The notes under the pieces were generated by a model. It saw only the letters and a program-made list of their open reading frames with translations, searched no databases and had not been told where the DNA came from. From Dyadobacter pollutisoli (GTDB lineage Bacteria > Bacteroidota > Bacteroidia > Cytophagales > Spirosomataceae), in the NCBI RefSeq assembly GCF_026625565.1, contig NZ_CP112998.1, positions 3,412,501-3,476,500 of the forward strand: DNA of 64,000 nt, in the 5' to 3' direction. How positions within the stretch are numbered: position 1 is the stretch's first letter; each line of letters begins with the position of its first letter. This document shows positions 35,644 to 44,798 of the stretch, one piece after another. The position numbers were made by a program, and so were the translations under genes.

Positions 35644-35921
35644 CTTGGTTACGGTTTGGGGTGGCAATTGCGGCAAAAAAACGGAATCATAACCGTTAGT
35701 TAACCCATCCCTGCCGATGATGAATCCGCAACTCAAACGACTGCACAAAAGACAATATCCTTCCTAATTTTCAAGTGCGATTACCATTTCGACATCATGC
35801 ATGTCAACAAATTCTTGTTTCACAATATACCCGGCAGAGAGCAGGTGCAAGTCCTGAACATTTCAAGGTCGTCTTGGTTGGTCGCAGCACTGTCGGGTTT
35901 TCATTTTAAACATTAAAATTT
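35644..35921. other. Leader region of the SymE-like gene
   Basis: No ORF and no further REP copy. In known SymE loci an antisense RNA covers the toxin 5' region; I cannot identify such an RNA here with confidence. Confidence 0.35.
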
Positions 35922-36152
35922 ATGCGATCAACTAAAACACTAAAAACCATTCCGAAACCCGCCAAACCAAAACGCCCGGATGTACGGAGCCTTAAAATCC
36001 AACCCAAAGTCAGACGTAGCTTCTACAAAGAAACATTCGTCCCCGAGATCAAACTTGCCGGAGAATGGCTGCGAAACCTGGGTTTTGAGTCTGGAAGCCA
36101 GGTAAAGATTACCACCATGCAGCAGCTTTTGATCATTACACCACTGGAATAA
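35922..36152 (+). CDS. SymE-like toxin family protein
   Basis: A 76-residue basic protein. After a Lys/Pro-rich start (KTIPKPAKPKRPDVRSLKI) the C-terminal AbrB/SpoVT-like fold reads FVPEIKLAGEWLRNLGF, ESGSQVKITTMQQLLIITPL, the SymE family pattern ('vPeirLsGkWLe.aGF..G..v.v......lvi.p'). In E. coli SymE is an SOS-induced protein that damages RNA or the nucleoid and is held down by the antisense RNA SymR. The gene is followed at once by its own strong terminator, so it is a single-gene unit. Location beside a RAYT and its repeats suits a mobile or addiction element. Confidence 0.85.
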   Translation: MRSTKTLKTIPKPAKPKRPDVRSLKIQPKVRRSFYKETFVPEIKLAGEWLRNLGFESGSQVKITTMQQLLIITPLE

Positions 36153-36154
36153 AT

Positions 36155-36190
36155 AAAGAGACCGTTTCAGATGAACGAAACGGTCTCTTT
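36155..36190 (+). terminator. Intrinsic terminator of the SymE-like gene
   Basis: A perfect 14-bp stem, AAAGAGACCGTTTC (36155-36168) and GAAACGGTCTCTTT (36177-36190), with loop AGATGAAC, ending in TTT. It begins 2 bases past the stop codon. Confidence 0.9.
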
Positions 36191-36315
36191 ATATCGTTTT
36201 TTAGAAATCACTTCCAACGACATTAACTCTCAAATTGGCTTCGGAAAATAGTTTTTCCAAACTGATAATACATTATATTGGCTTTCTGTTAACACAAAAA
36301 TTCAATCGATATATC

Positions 36316-36957
36316 ATGCAAATCAGCGACCTTAAAATCCTTTTCTTCGACATCGGCGGTGTTCTTTTGAGTAATGGCTGGGGCCATGAATCCCGGATTC
36401 TGGCGGCCGAGAAGTTTGGTCTCAATTATAAGGAAATGGACCAGCTCCACAATTTCATCTTCAATGTGTACGAAATAGGGAGCGTTAACCTGGATCAATA
36501 TCTTGACACCGTGATATTTAACCACCCAAGAGATTTTGTCCGGGAAGATTTCAAGGAATTTATGTATTCGCAATCGGTAGAGTTGCCGGGAATGCTGGCT
36601 TGGCTGAAAGAGTGGAAAAAAGATTGCGGTTTCCGCATCATTTCAATCAATAATGAAGGTAAGGAGCTGAACGATTACCGTGTTCAGAAGTTCAAACTGC
36701 ACACTTGTTTTGACGCATTCATTTCCTCTTGTGAAGTAGGGATGCGTAAGCCTGACCCTAGTATTTTCAAGCTGGCAATGGGCATCGCGCAGGCAACACC
36801 CAGCCAGTGTGTATATTTCGACGATAGGATCATGTTCGCTAATATGGCCAAAACGCTTGGTCTAAGAGCTTTTCAGCACACCAGTTTCGAATCAACCAGG
36901 GAAATTCTGGAAGATTTGAAAAAAGAGCAATTCGACCGGGTCGGCCCTGTCGGCTAG
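36316..36957 (+). CDS. HAD-superfamily hydrolase (subfamily IA, YihX-like)
   Basis: A 213-residue protein started at the ATG at 36316; the frame is open upstream, but this start places motif I at the usual distance. Motif I is ILFFDIGGVLLSN (nucleophile Asp12). The second Asp of DxD is Gly, as in YihX-type phosphatases (DLGN). Motif II is RIISINNEG, motif III Lys lies in CEVGMRKPDPSIF, and motif IV is VYFDDRIMFANMA. It probably dephosphorylates a small sugar- or metabolite-phosphate in the cytoplasm. It converges with a possible small gene on the other strand that starts one base after its stop. Confidence 0.87.
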   Translation: MQISDLKILFFDIGGVLLSNGWGHESRILAAEKFGLNYKEMDQLHNFIFNVYEIGSVNLDQYLDTVIFNHPRDFVREDFKEFMYSQSVELPGMLAWLKEWKKDCGFRIISINNEGKELNDYRVQKFKLHTCFDAFISSCEVGMRKPDPSIFKLAMGIAQATPSQCVYFDDRIMFANMAKTLGLRAFQHTSFESTREILEDLKKEQFDRVGPVG

Positions 36958-37089
36958 TCAGAAGGTGCTATCATCAGCGGAAGGCCCATAAATGGGAGGT
37001 CTCAGGAACCCTTTCGAGACGCTATTTAGTAGAAGCAATTCTACTTCCAGTTCTTTGAGATAGGCTGCGGCCAAAACTGTGTTTTCCAT
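36958..37089 (-). CDS. Possible small protein, 43 residues
   Basis: A short minus-strand frame, ATG at 37087-37089 to TGA at 36958-36960. It encodes MENTVLAAAYLKELEVELLL, LNSVSKGFLRPPIYGP and SADDSTF, a composition that looks protein-like (a helical half and a Pro-rich tail). It abuts the HAD stop codon. I know no family for it. Confidence 0.35.
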   Translation of the reverse strand: MENTVLAAAYLKELEVELLLLNSVSKGFLRPPIYGPSADDSTF

Positions 37090-37232
37090 GAGTTTAGTTT
37101 TTTGTATTTTTTCCTAAAAACAGTGCCTGACATTCCGTTGCCATTATGAAATCAAATCGTTTATTTTCGACACAATAAATATTTATTTCACCTTCTAACC
37201 TTCCGCATTTAAAAATTTAACACACTATTTTT

Positions 37233-38213
37233 ATGAATTTCAAACGCCCTTCTAAAACGCTTATCGCCCTAGGTGTCCCGGTCATTTATGCATTGACATT
37301 GACAACAATTTTCGGGCTGCATTCCTGGACGGACATTTTATCTGTCATGTCTATTTCCTTCCTATTTTGCTTGCCAGCGGTCATTGGGGCATTCACTGTA
37401 TATCTTTCCAATGAACAAAATGTCGCCTCGCTGCCCTACCGGATTTTTATTCCCTGGATACCACTTTTTTCGTTTGTAGTAATTACATTATTTTTTCAGA
37501 TAGAAGGCTGGGCATGCTGGGTTATGATTTTGCCTTTTTTTATGGCCTCCGCGTCTCTTGGCGGCTTACTGGGAGGGTACCTGAAAGCAAGGCATAATCG
37601 TCGGAATCATATCCATGTTTTTGTTTTTGCCTTGCTTCCCTTTTTACTTTCGCCGATTGAAAATATGATCGGTACCATTCCCGGTACTTATCGCGCAAAT
37701 ACAACAATTGACATTGCCGCACCCGATTCTGTGATTTGGCGACACGTGACAAGAGTTTCCGAAATCCCGGAAAACGAGGATAAGGGCTGGCTTACAAGAT
37801 CATTGGGGTTCCCAAGACCTGTGAGAGCTGAGCTGAACTTTGAAGGGCCGGGAGCTTCCCGGGAAGCAATTTTCACCAATGGCCTGATCTTTCATGAAAC
37901 GGTTTTGAAATACGCTCATTTGCAAAAAATGGTATTTTCCATCAAAGCCAATCCTTATGAAATCCCATCGACAACGATGGACAAGCATATTGTCATCGGG
38001 GGAGCGTATTTTGATGTGCTAACGGGGACTTATGAACTGGAAAAACTTGGCCAAAATCGCTATCGGCTGCATTTATACAGTCATTTCAAATTGAATACTA
38101 ATTTCAATTTCTACGCAAGCTGGTGGGCAAGATGGATTATGCAGGACATTCAGAACAATATCCTGCAAATTGTAAAAAGACGGGCGGAAAAAGGTGCGCC
38201 CCTTGTGAATTAA
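37233..38213 (+). CDS. Membrane protein with C-terminal SRPBCC-like domain
   Basis: A 326-residue protein. The N-terminal half holds four hydrophobic segments, at about 12-30, 36-58, 70-90 and 95-115, and a fifth possible one at 128-148, separated by charged loops (ARHNRRNH). The C-terminal half begins TTIDIAAPDSVIWRHVTRVS, the first strand and helix of a START/SRPBCC (polyketide cyclase-like) fold, and ends with ITYELEK-like strands and a long amphipathic helix (WARWIMQDIQNNILQIVKRR). SRPBCC domains bind hydrophobic ligands; its use here is unknown. Next to it on the same strand is a DUF418 membrane protein, 91 bases on. Confidence 0.7.
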   Translation: MNFKRPSKTLIALGVPVIYALTLTTIFGLHSWTDILSVMSISFLFCLPAVIGAFTVYLSNEQNVASLPYRIFIPWIPLFSFVVITLFFQIEGWACWVMILPFFMASASLGGLLGGYLKARHNRRNHIHVFVFALLPFLLSPIENMIGTIPGTYRANTTIDIAAPDSVIWRHVTRVSEIPENEDKGWLTRSLGFPRPVRAELNFEGPGASREAIFTNGLIFHETVLKYAHLQKMVFSIKANPYEIPSTTMDKHIVIGGAYFDVLTGTYELEKLGQNRYRLHLYSHFKLNTNFNFYASWWARWIMQDIQNNILQIVKRRAEKGAPLVN

Positions 38214-38304
38214 TCTTACCGTTAAATTACTTTTTCTAAAAGACGCCTGGTATGACAGTGTAATTTTATAAATTCAACACACTGACTGTCAACCTCCTCA
38301 TCTT

Positions 38305-39651
38305 ATGGAATCAGCTTCGCTCATACAGCCCGTTCAGTCAACCGAACGTATCCATGTTCTTGATGCAATCCGCGGTTTTGCCCTGCTTGGGATTCTGCTC
38401 ATGAACATTCCCTATTTCGCTTTTCCGGAAGAAACCGTCTCCAATCTGAACATTCGAAATGAATACAGCGGTCTCAATTATTACGCCTGGTGGATCGTCA
38501 ATTTGTTTTTCGAAGGATCAATGCGTGGATTATTTTCCATGATGTTTGGGGCTGGAATGATTTTGCTGACTACCCGGCTCTCCAATAATGTAATGATCGA
38601 CAGCGCGGCGGAAATCTACTACCGGCGAATAATCTGGCTTTTAGTTTTTGGTTTGATAGATGCCTACATCATACTCTGGCCTGGCGATATCCTCTATTCG
38701 TATGCCATTTGCGGGCTATTCCTCTTCCCTTTCCGTAGCATGAAACCCAAGTACTTGCTCATTGTCGCCGGTATTTTAATGGTATTGTTCACCATTAAGG
38801 TGAGTTACCAGCGCGGCGGACCGCTAAGGAACAAAATCGCCGCCGAAGCAATTCTGAAAAAGCAACTTCCCCCTGGAAAAATGACCCTGGACCAAAAAGA
38901 AATCGTCGACAAATGGAAAGGATTTCAGGAAAATCAAAAGCTTGAAAATAAGAAGAAAGCAGTTACCTCAGATGTCAGAAAAACAAAAGGCTCTTATGCC
39001 ACCCTCTTCTCACATTACGCCGAAGTCAACACCTTTCTGGAAACCAATGAGTTTTACCAATCGACCTTTTTAGACTGCCTGATCTTTATGATCATTGGAA
39101 TTGCATTCTACAAATTGCAAATCCTGACCGGTGAAAGAACGATGAAATTTTACTTCCTCATGTCGCTCATTGGATATGCAATTGCCTTTCCATTAGTCTA
39201 CTATAAATTAAATATTGCTCTCCAAGCAAAGTTCGATATAATCAAAATCACGGAAAAATCAGCATTGTTTACCTACGAAATACGCAGGCTGTCTCTGACG
39301 ATCGGCCACCTCGGGACGTTGATGATATGCTATAAATCAGGTGCATTTCGCTTTATTTTCAATATTTGGGCGAAAGTAGGCCAAATGGCATTTAGTAACT
39401 ATCTGGTCCAGAACATGATAGGCGGACTGATATTCTATGGTTTCGGTTTCAATTATTTCAATGAGCTGGACCGTTACCAGTTGTACCTCGTCGTTCCGTG
39501 CATTTGGCTCGTCAATGTTCTTTTCAGCTATATCTGGCTCAATTATTTCCGGATGGGCCCGTTTGAATGGATTTGGCGTTCGCTGACTTACTGGAACATT
39601 CAGCCAATTGCAAAAAAAGCGGAGAAACCGGTACTGCAACCGAGCATTTAA
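38305..39651 (+). CDS. DUF418-domain multipass membrane protein (YeiB-like)
   Basis: A 448-residue inner-membrane protein. It starts with the DUF418/heparan-alpha-glucosaminide N-acetyltransferase-like signature ERIHVLDAIRGFALLGILL, then about ten membrane segments, a cytoplasmic charged block (KKQLPPGKMTLDQKEIVDKW), and the C-terminal DUF418 part VGQMAFSNYLVQNMIGGLIF and RMGPFEWIWRSLTYWN. Relatives are of unsettled role; some are thought to move or acylate envelope compounds. Arg in DAIRGFA and the SNYL.Q.M segment, the family's conserved features, are present. It may be co-transcribed with the SRPBCC membrane protein. Confidence 0.9.
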   Translation: MESASLIQPVQSTERIHVLDAIRGFALLGILLMNIPYFAFPEETVSNLNIRNEYSGLNYYAWWIVNLFFEGSMRGLFSMMFGAGMILLTTRLSNNVMIDSAAEIYYRRIIWLLVFGLIDAYIILWPGDILYSYAICGLFLFPFRSMKPKYLLIVAGILMVLFTIKVSYQRGGPLRNKIAAEAILKKQLPPGKMTLDQKEIVDKWKGFQENQKLENKKKAVTSDVRKTKGSYATLFSHYAEVNTFLETNEFYQSTFLDCLIFMIIGIAFYKLQILTGERTMKFYFLMSLIGYAIAFPLVYYKLNIALQAKFDIIKITEKSALFTYEIRRLSLTIGHLGTLMICYKSGAFRFIFNIWAKVGQMAFSNYLVQNMIGGLIFYGFGFNYFNELDRYQLYLVVPCIWLVNVLFSYIWLNYFRMGPFEWIWRSLTYWNIQPIAKKAEKPVLQPSI

Positions 39652-39792
39652 CCCTATCCGACCGTTCAAGTAAGTAGTCCGGAAGGGCTGAGCAGGCAAT
39701 TAATGAACAAACTACTCGTGTCTGTGGTTACCAGAACTATGAAGTGAATCTGCGGATTGTCCCGTGGATTCGCTTTTTTTAAACAGAACGAT

Positions 39793-40557
39793 ATGTCAAT
39801 TACGAAAGAATCCGAGCTCACCGGAATGCAGGAAGCGAGCAAAGCGGTTGCTACTACGCTTCAAAAAATGAGAGATTACGCCAAACCCTGTATGACTGCC
39901 AAGGAATTGGACGACTTCGGAGGCAAAATATTGAATGAGCTCGGCGCCAAATCAGCCCCAAAACTTACATACGGTTTCCCCGGCTGGACATGCATCAGCA
40001 TCAATAATGAAGTAGCACACGGTGTTCCTTCCGACAAGAAAATACTGGCAGAAGGCGACCTGGTTAACATTGACGTCTCTGCCGAATTGAATGGATTCTG
40101 GTCTGACAATGGCGGCTCATTTGTATTGGGTGAGGACATTCACAACCATCAGCACCTGGTAAATACTTCAAAAAAAATTCTTCAAAAGGCTTTGAACAGC
40201 ATCAAAGGCGGTGTAAGGATTGCGGACATCGGTCGCCTGATCGAAACGGAAGCCAAGAAATCCGGTTATAAAGTGATTAAAAACCTGACAGGCCACGGAA
40301 TCGGCAGAAGCCTGCACGAGGAACCACACGAAATCGCCAACTACTACGAACGCTCCAATCTGACCCGTTTCAGAAAAAACAGTGTTGTAGCTATCGAAAC
40401 CTTCATTTCTACGCATTCTACCATTGCCGGAACAGCGGAAGACGGCTGGACACTGGTAGGTACCCGGGGAGGCTACGTCGCGCAACACGAACATACGATC
40501 ATTGTTACCGACGGAAAACCGGTGATCCTGACCGAAATGAATGGAATTTTTAACTGA
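39793..40557 (+). CDS. map: Type I methionine aminopeptidase
   Basis: A 254-residue enzyme started at the ATG at 39793; the frame extends 12 codons upstream. It removes the initiator Met from new proteins using two metals. Ligands are visible in order: NIDVSAE (Asp), FWSDNGG (Asp), TGHGIGRSLHEEP (His), VAIETF (Glu) and AQHEHTI (Glu). The substrate-side NNEVAHGVPSDK contains the conserved His. The segment SAELNGFWSDNGGSF differs from the E. coli-type GYHGDTS, so this is the variant branch that many bacteria carry beside a housekeeping Map. It converges with the siderophore-interacting protein gene, whose stop directly abuts its own. Confidence 0.94.
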   Translation: MSITKESELTGMQEASKAVATTLQKMRDYAKPCMTAKELDDFGGKILNELGAKSAPKLTYGFPGWTCISINNEVAHGVPSDKKILAEGDLVNIDVSAELNGFWSDNGGSFVLGEDIHNHQHLVNTSKKILQKALNSIKGGVRIADIGRLIETEAKKSGYKVIKNLTGHGIGRSLHEEPHEIANYYERSNLTRFRKNSVVAIETFISTHSTIAGTAEDGWTLVGTRGGYVAQHEHTIIVTDGKPVILTEMNGIFN

Positions 40558-41247
40558 TCAGGACCAAAATCCCTGAACCAGAATCCCCAGCGGAGAATCT
40601 TCCCGCCTTTTCAATTCCTTCCGCAGCTGAACGCAGGTAGGAATATGTCCTGAAATGTAGACATTGGAGTTGGCCAGAGGCTTGTCCTTCGTCCATTTCA
40701 GGATCGAATGTAGCCCGCCGACATCTCTTTGTCTCACCGGCTGGATTTTCCAGCTGAAATATTCCGCAAATTCTTCCCGGTGGCTTTCCTGGGCTATCGT
40801 AATGGCGCCGGTAATTCCTCTCCCTCCTGCCAGCTGTTGCAATGCAAGATAGTGCCCAATGCAGCTCATATCGCCAAAAACCACCATCTCGCCATAGTCG
40901 GCAGGCCGGTGAAAAGTAGCCCCTACTCCCACATAAGTAATGCTGTCGCCTTCTCTGAGCGACTTGATCCAGCGGCTCCCCGGGCCATTTTGTTCTGCAT
41001 TGATATATAATGTACAGGTGCGGATATCCTCATCCCAGCCTGCGGGGGTGTAGTCGCGGTACACGCCTGGCGCGACTCTGATTTTTATATGTTGAACACG
41101 TTTCCAGCCGCTCATATCCATATCAGGAAAATGGACGTCTACTTCAAAAAAAGTGGCAGGTTCCCATGCCCGGATCGCCAGTACCGTCCCGGTTTTAGCC
41201 ATTGCGGTTTCAAACAGTCTGATTGCTTTTTGTTTAATGATGTTCAT
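40558..41247 (-). CDS. Siderophore-interacting protein (FAD-dependent ferric reductase family)
   Basis: A 229-residue flavoprotein. The FAD part shows WKRVQHIKIRVAPGVYRDYTPAGWD (RxYTP-type FAD motif), and TYVGVGATFHRPADYGEMVVFGDMSCIGHYLALQ carries the NAD(P)-side core (segments GEMVVFGDMS and CIGHYLALQ). The SIP C-terminal helix lies near VYISGHIPTCVQLRKEL. These cytoplasmic enzymes reduce ferric siderophores to release iron. It lies 111 bases after an AraC regulator on the same strand, which fits iron- or siderophore-responsive control, but no receptor or Fur box is seen. Length is at the short end for the family. Confidence 0.88.
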   Translation of the reverse strand: MNIIKQKAIRLFETAMAKTGTVLAIRAWEPATFFEVDVHFPDMDMSGWKRVQHIKIRVAPGVYRDYTPAGWDEDIRTCTLYINAEQNGPGSRWIKSLREGDSITYVGVGATFHRPADYGEMVVFGDMSCIGHYLALQQLAGGRGITGAITIAQESHREEFAEYFSWKIQPVRQRDVGGLHSILKWTKDKPLANSNVYISGHIPTCVQLRKELKRREDSPLGILVQGFWS

Positions 41248-41358
41248 TTCTTGTAAAGTTGATGTTTTTGAAGGCTGACGTTCCAGCCGATTTTTTACTT
41301 TACAAAAAAACGATTGCTTTTGAAGCTGATAAATAGAGAATCAATGGTAATGATTGGA

Positions 41359-42213
41359 CTATTCGCGGTATTCATCACGAAACTGGCCCGGTGACTTGCC
41401 GGTAACCTTGCGGAAAAGTCTTGAAAAATAGGTATGATCTTCATAACCCAGCGAAAATGAAATTTCCTTGACACTGAGATTGGTATAGTAAAGCAGCCTT
41501 TTCGACTCCATTATCACTTCATTTTGTATCCAGTGGCTGACAGATTGGCCCGTCGTTTCCTTTACCGCTTCATTGAGATACGAAGGACTAATGTTCATCG
41601 CTGCGGCATAGGCGGCAGGACTTTTTACGGTTTTATATTGCCCGGCAAGTAATTTTCTAAACTCCGAAGTAATGATTGCAGGCCTTAAATTTCCCGATGG
41701 ATTCTTTCTTATTTCGCTTTCGAAAAGACAGGCGAATACGCTCAGGCAAACTTTGAGCATGTTTTGCAGGATAATCTGCTTGTGATCCTCAGATGATTTT
41801 GAAATGTCGCTCAGCAACGACAAGCTCTTTGAAAGCGTTTCAGATTGCTGCTCGGTAATGCATACGGGCATGCCATTCTGGGCGTATTCCTCTACGACTG
41901 CACGTTGCCACTCATCCAGCGCCGTCATATCAGTAGCCAAAAACCAGCCTGTGGCGTCGAATGTATCCGTGAGATAATGTACCTGGCCCGGCAGAATGCA
42001 AAAAACACCGCATCCATGCAGCCTGACTTCGCGAAAATCAACCATTAAACAACTGTACCCCTTTTCCTGAAAAAAGAAATTGCCATGATTGTCCCGGTGT
42101 ACGCCCAAATCCATCGCAATCGCATCATCCGTCCTTTCGATCTTATGAACAGCTATTCCCATTACAGAGTCGTCGCTCAGATAATGCAGCGGAATGTCAG
42201 TCTTTTTAGGCAT
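41359..42213 (-). CDS. AraC-family transcriptional regulator
   Basis: A 284-residue protein. The N-terminal part is a cupin-like effector domain (MDLGVHRDNHGNFFFQEKGY, GVFCILPGQVHYL). The C-terminal ~100 residues form the AraC double HTH: KSPAAYAAAMNISPSYLNEAV, HWIQNEVIMESKRLLYYTNL, SVKEISFSLGYEDHTYFSRLF and KSPGQFRDEYRE. It starts 11 bases from the stop of the M1 peptidase gene and lies upstream of the SIP gene on the same strand, so all three may form one unit. It probably controls the SIP gene. Its ligand is unknown. Confidence 0.92.
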   Translation of the reverse strand: MPKKTDIPLHYLSDDSVMGIAVHKIERTDDAIAMDLGVHRDNHGNFFFQEKGYSCLMVDFREVRLHGCGVFCILPGQVHYLTDTFDATGWFLATDMTALDEWQRAVVEEYAQNGMPVCITEQQSETLSKSLSLLSDISKSSEDHKQIILQNMLKVCLSVFACLFESEIRKNPSGNLRPAIITSEFRKLLAGQYKTVKSPAAYAAAMNISPSYLNEAVKETTGQSVSHWIQNEVIMESKRLLYYTNLSVKEISFSLGYEDHTYFSRLFRKVTGKSPGQFRDEYRE

Positions 42214-42223
42214 TTGAAACGCA

Positions 42224-44749
42224 TTAATGTTTACTCAAAATTACATCTGCCCCGTCTTTTTTCAGTTTCAATGAGCGGTCAAGCAAGTCGGTGGCTTGCA
42301 GCACTTTGTTTTTTAGAAAATACGGGTACCCCGGATTTTCCTTCAAGAATGAATGTGCAATGGTGGCCGCCTCGGGAGAAGAATGCCCTGCAAATGTGTT
42401 GTGCAGCCAGCGCGTCGGGAAAAATATATCGCCGGTGAGCTGAATTTCCTGCAAAAGGTCCAGCGAAGGACGCAGATACTTAATCGCGCTTTTCGCTCTC
42501 AATGGATGGTGCAGGTACGACAGAGCATCGAGTACCCAGGCTTCTTTTTCCCTCTTCTCTTCCTTTTTTAATGATTCAAAAAACGCGTCGCGTTTGCCTT
42601 CCTCGGGACTCAATGCAGGGATTACAAACTGCATTCTGGCTTTACGATCCGGGTTTTTGGTGTTTTTCAATTGTTCGGCAAGAATCGCGTCAGCATTTCC
42701 TTTTCCTTTCAATGCCAGTTCATAGGCCAATGAGATTTTATCTTCTTCCGACAAAACAAGGTCTTTTACCACCAGCTTATCATTCCAAAGCGACTCCATT
42801 TTTTTCCACCCGTCATCACTCACTGCCAGGCTTTTGAATGCACGGAAATAGGAAGTTTTCACACCTTTATCTTTGGTTTCAAGCAGAAGGCCCCACATGG
42901 TTTTCTCCACCCGGTCCTGATATAGCTGACGTTGTCTGTCATTCAGAAACGTCCACCAGGTTGTTTGTAGGTTACCCAGCAAATAGTCAATCAGCAGCGG
43001 GTTGTTCTCTTTGGGTAAAGTGATAAGCAGGTCATTCACAAATCGTTCCGGCTCAGCACCATCTCCACGAAGCAGCCCTTCCCAAATATTGACCAGCATG
43101 GCACCTCTGAAAACCGGATTCGAAAACAGCGGATCTTTAAGATTGTAATGCTTCATAAAGTAAGCCTTACCCGCCGTATCCATTTTAAAATACCCATAAC
43201 CGGTACCATCATAATTGGGGAAAACTAACTCGGCCGACGCATTCTTGACCGTTTTGAAAACGAGTGGCTGCTCCCAGTTCCTACCCGATATCGAATCCTT
43301 TTTTTGCAAGATCTGAATGCTATCAACCCCTTTACTGACTTCGTATTCCGGCATATCAGGCGTTTTCACCCACACATTGCTCCATTCAGTAATGTTCTGC
43401 GGCGTGTTTTTATCAATGATTCCAATGAGGTCGTCCCACCGGGCATTGCCGAACGAGTACGTTTTAAGGTACTCCTGCAAACTTTGCTGCATCAGCTTTT
43501 CGCCTATTTTTCTTTCCAGCTGACGCATCACGATCGGTGCTTTCATGTAAATGATCGCGCCATATAATGTGCCGGCATTTTTAAGGTTCCCCAGTTTCTG
43601 TAATATCGGATTGGTACCTGCGGTCCTGTCTACCTCATACGCATTCGGGTAATGTGCGAGTAGGAAACGGAGCTCATGATTGATCTCAGGAAAACTTGGA
43701 TGAACGATTTTGGCAGCCATAAAATTGGCGAAAACCTCTTTCAGCCACACGTCATTGAACCAATCCATCGTCACCAGGTCGCCAAACCACATATGCGCCG
43801 ACTCGTGCGCAATCACACTGGCACGCGCCATACGCCTGTTTACCGATGCATTTTCGTCCAAAAACAGCGATGGTTCGTTGTAAAATATTGACCCAGGGTG
43901 CTCCATTCCGCCATATTGAAACGAAGGCAGCAGCACAAAATCAAATTTCCCGAACGGATAATCAATGCCGGTATAATTTTCCAGCCAAGTCACCGCTTTA
44001 GAATGCAACTCAAACACTTCATCCCGGTTACGGTTCACTTTCGAAGTATCAGTTTCGCGATAATACATGGTCATTTCGCGACCATTCAAAGATTTTGTTG
44101 CTTTAAAAAATTTCCCGGCTGCAAATGCGAAGAGATACGAGCTGATCGGTTTGGTTTTTGCAAAGCGGTACACACTCTTGCCATTTTCCGAAGTTTTAGC
44201 TTCCAAAGCTCCATTCGACACCGCTTCCCAGGTTGCCGGGGTTTTCAATGTGAGACTGTAAGTCGATTTCAGGTTGGGCTGATCAAACAACGGAAAGCAA
44301 GTGGAAGCCCGGTCCGGGACAAAGAGCGTATATAAATACTCCTCACTTCGGTTCAAGGACAAATCACCGGCAATGAATGTAATCGTGATCTCATTCTTAC
44401 CTTTTCCCAAATGCTCAGGCGAAATGATAATATGTTCATTTTCAAATGTGTAAGGAATATTTTCGCTCTTTTTCTCCACTTTCAAAAGGTGAGATTTCTC
44501 CGAATTGAAGTCCAATACTAATGCAGAATCGAGCGAATGGAGATTAAAAGTGATAGTTTCCTTACCATTGACCTGCTCACTTTTCTTCGCCGGAATGTCG
44601 AGTGCTATCTCGTAGTGAATGCTATCGATGGTTTTCTTCCGGTATTCATTCAATGCAAACGAAACACCTTTTTCAGGAAGTGGAGCTTGATAATTTTGAC
44701 AACCTAATGTTGTTAAGACAATTACAAACAATAAATAAATTTTCCGCAT
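42224..44749 (-). CDS. M1-family zinc aminopeptidase, lipoprotein
   Basis: An 841-residue protein with a lipoprotein signal ending LTTLGC (Cys17), so it is membrane-anchored on the outside. The M1 hallmarks are PSFQYGGMEHPG (exopeptidase GxMEN-like, here GGMEH) and VIAHESAHMWFGDLVTMDWFNDVWLKEVFA, with zinc ligands HESAH and the distant Glu (segments HESAHMWFGD and WLKEVFANF). The C-terminal half is helical (LAHYPNAYEVDR, SLDLLQEIQ) as in the ERAP-type domain. The gluzincin removes N-terminal residues from peptides, presumably for nutrition. Met-Glu-His replaces the common Met-Glu-Asn. It is divergent from the S9 peptidase gene, 49 bases apart. Confidence 0.94.
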   Translation of the reverse strand: MRKIYLLFVIVLTTLGCQNYQAPLPEKGVSFALNEYRKKTIDSIHYEIALDIPAKKSEQVNGKETITFNLHSLDSALVLDFNSEKSHLLKVEKKSENIPYTFENEHIIISPEHLGKGKNEITITFIAGDLSLNRSEEYLYTLFVPDRASTCFPLFDQPNLKSTYSLTLKTPATWEAVSNGALEAKTSENGKSVYRFAKTKPISSYLFAFAAGKFFKATKSLNGREMTMYYRETDTSKVNRNRDEVFELHSKAVTWLENYTGIDYPFGKFDFVLLPSFQYGGMEHPGSIFYNEPSLFLDENASVNRRMARASVIAHESAHMWFGDLVTMDWFNDVWLKEVFANFMAAKIVHPSFPEINHELRFLLAHYPNAYEVDRTAGTNPILQKLGNLKNAGTLYGAIIYMKAPIVMRQLERKIGEKLMQQSLQEYLKTYSFGNARWDDLIGIIDKNTPQNITEWSNVWVKTPDMPEYEVSKGVDSIQILQKKDSISGRNWEQPLVFKTVKNASAELVFPNYDGTGYGYFKMDTAGKAYFMKHYNLKDPLFSNPVFRGAMLVNIWEGLLRGDGAEPERFVNDLLITLPKENNPLLIDYLLGNLQTTWWTFLNDRQRQLYQDRVEKTMWGLLLETKDKGVKTSYFRAFKSLAVSDDGWKKMESLWNDKLVVKDLVLSEEDKISLAYELALKGKGNADAILAEQLKNTKNPDRKARMQFVIPALSPEEGKRDAFFESLKKEEKREKEAWVLDALSYLHHPLRAKSAIKYLRPSLDLLQEIQLTGDIFFPTRWLHNTFAGHSSPEAATIAHSFLKENPGYPYFLKNKVLQATDLLDRSLKLKKDGADVILSKH

Positions 44750-44798
44750 ATTTGAATTTCAAAAACATGGGCAAACTAACCAAATAACCCAAGAAATA

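Noticed and set aside
35800..35921. Riboswitch- or intron-like stretch before the SymE-like gene
   Set aside because: Short stems can be drawn, but nothing matches a known riboswitch or group II intron core.
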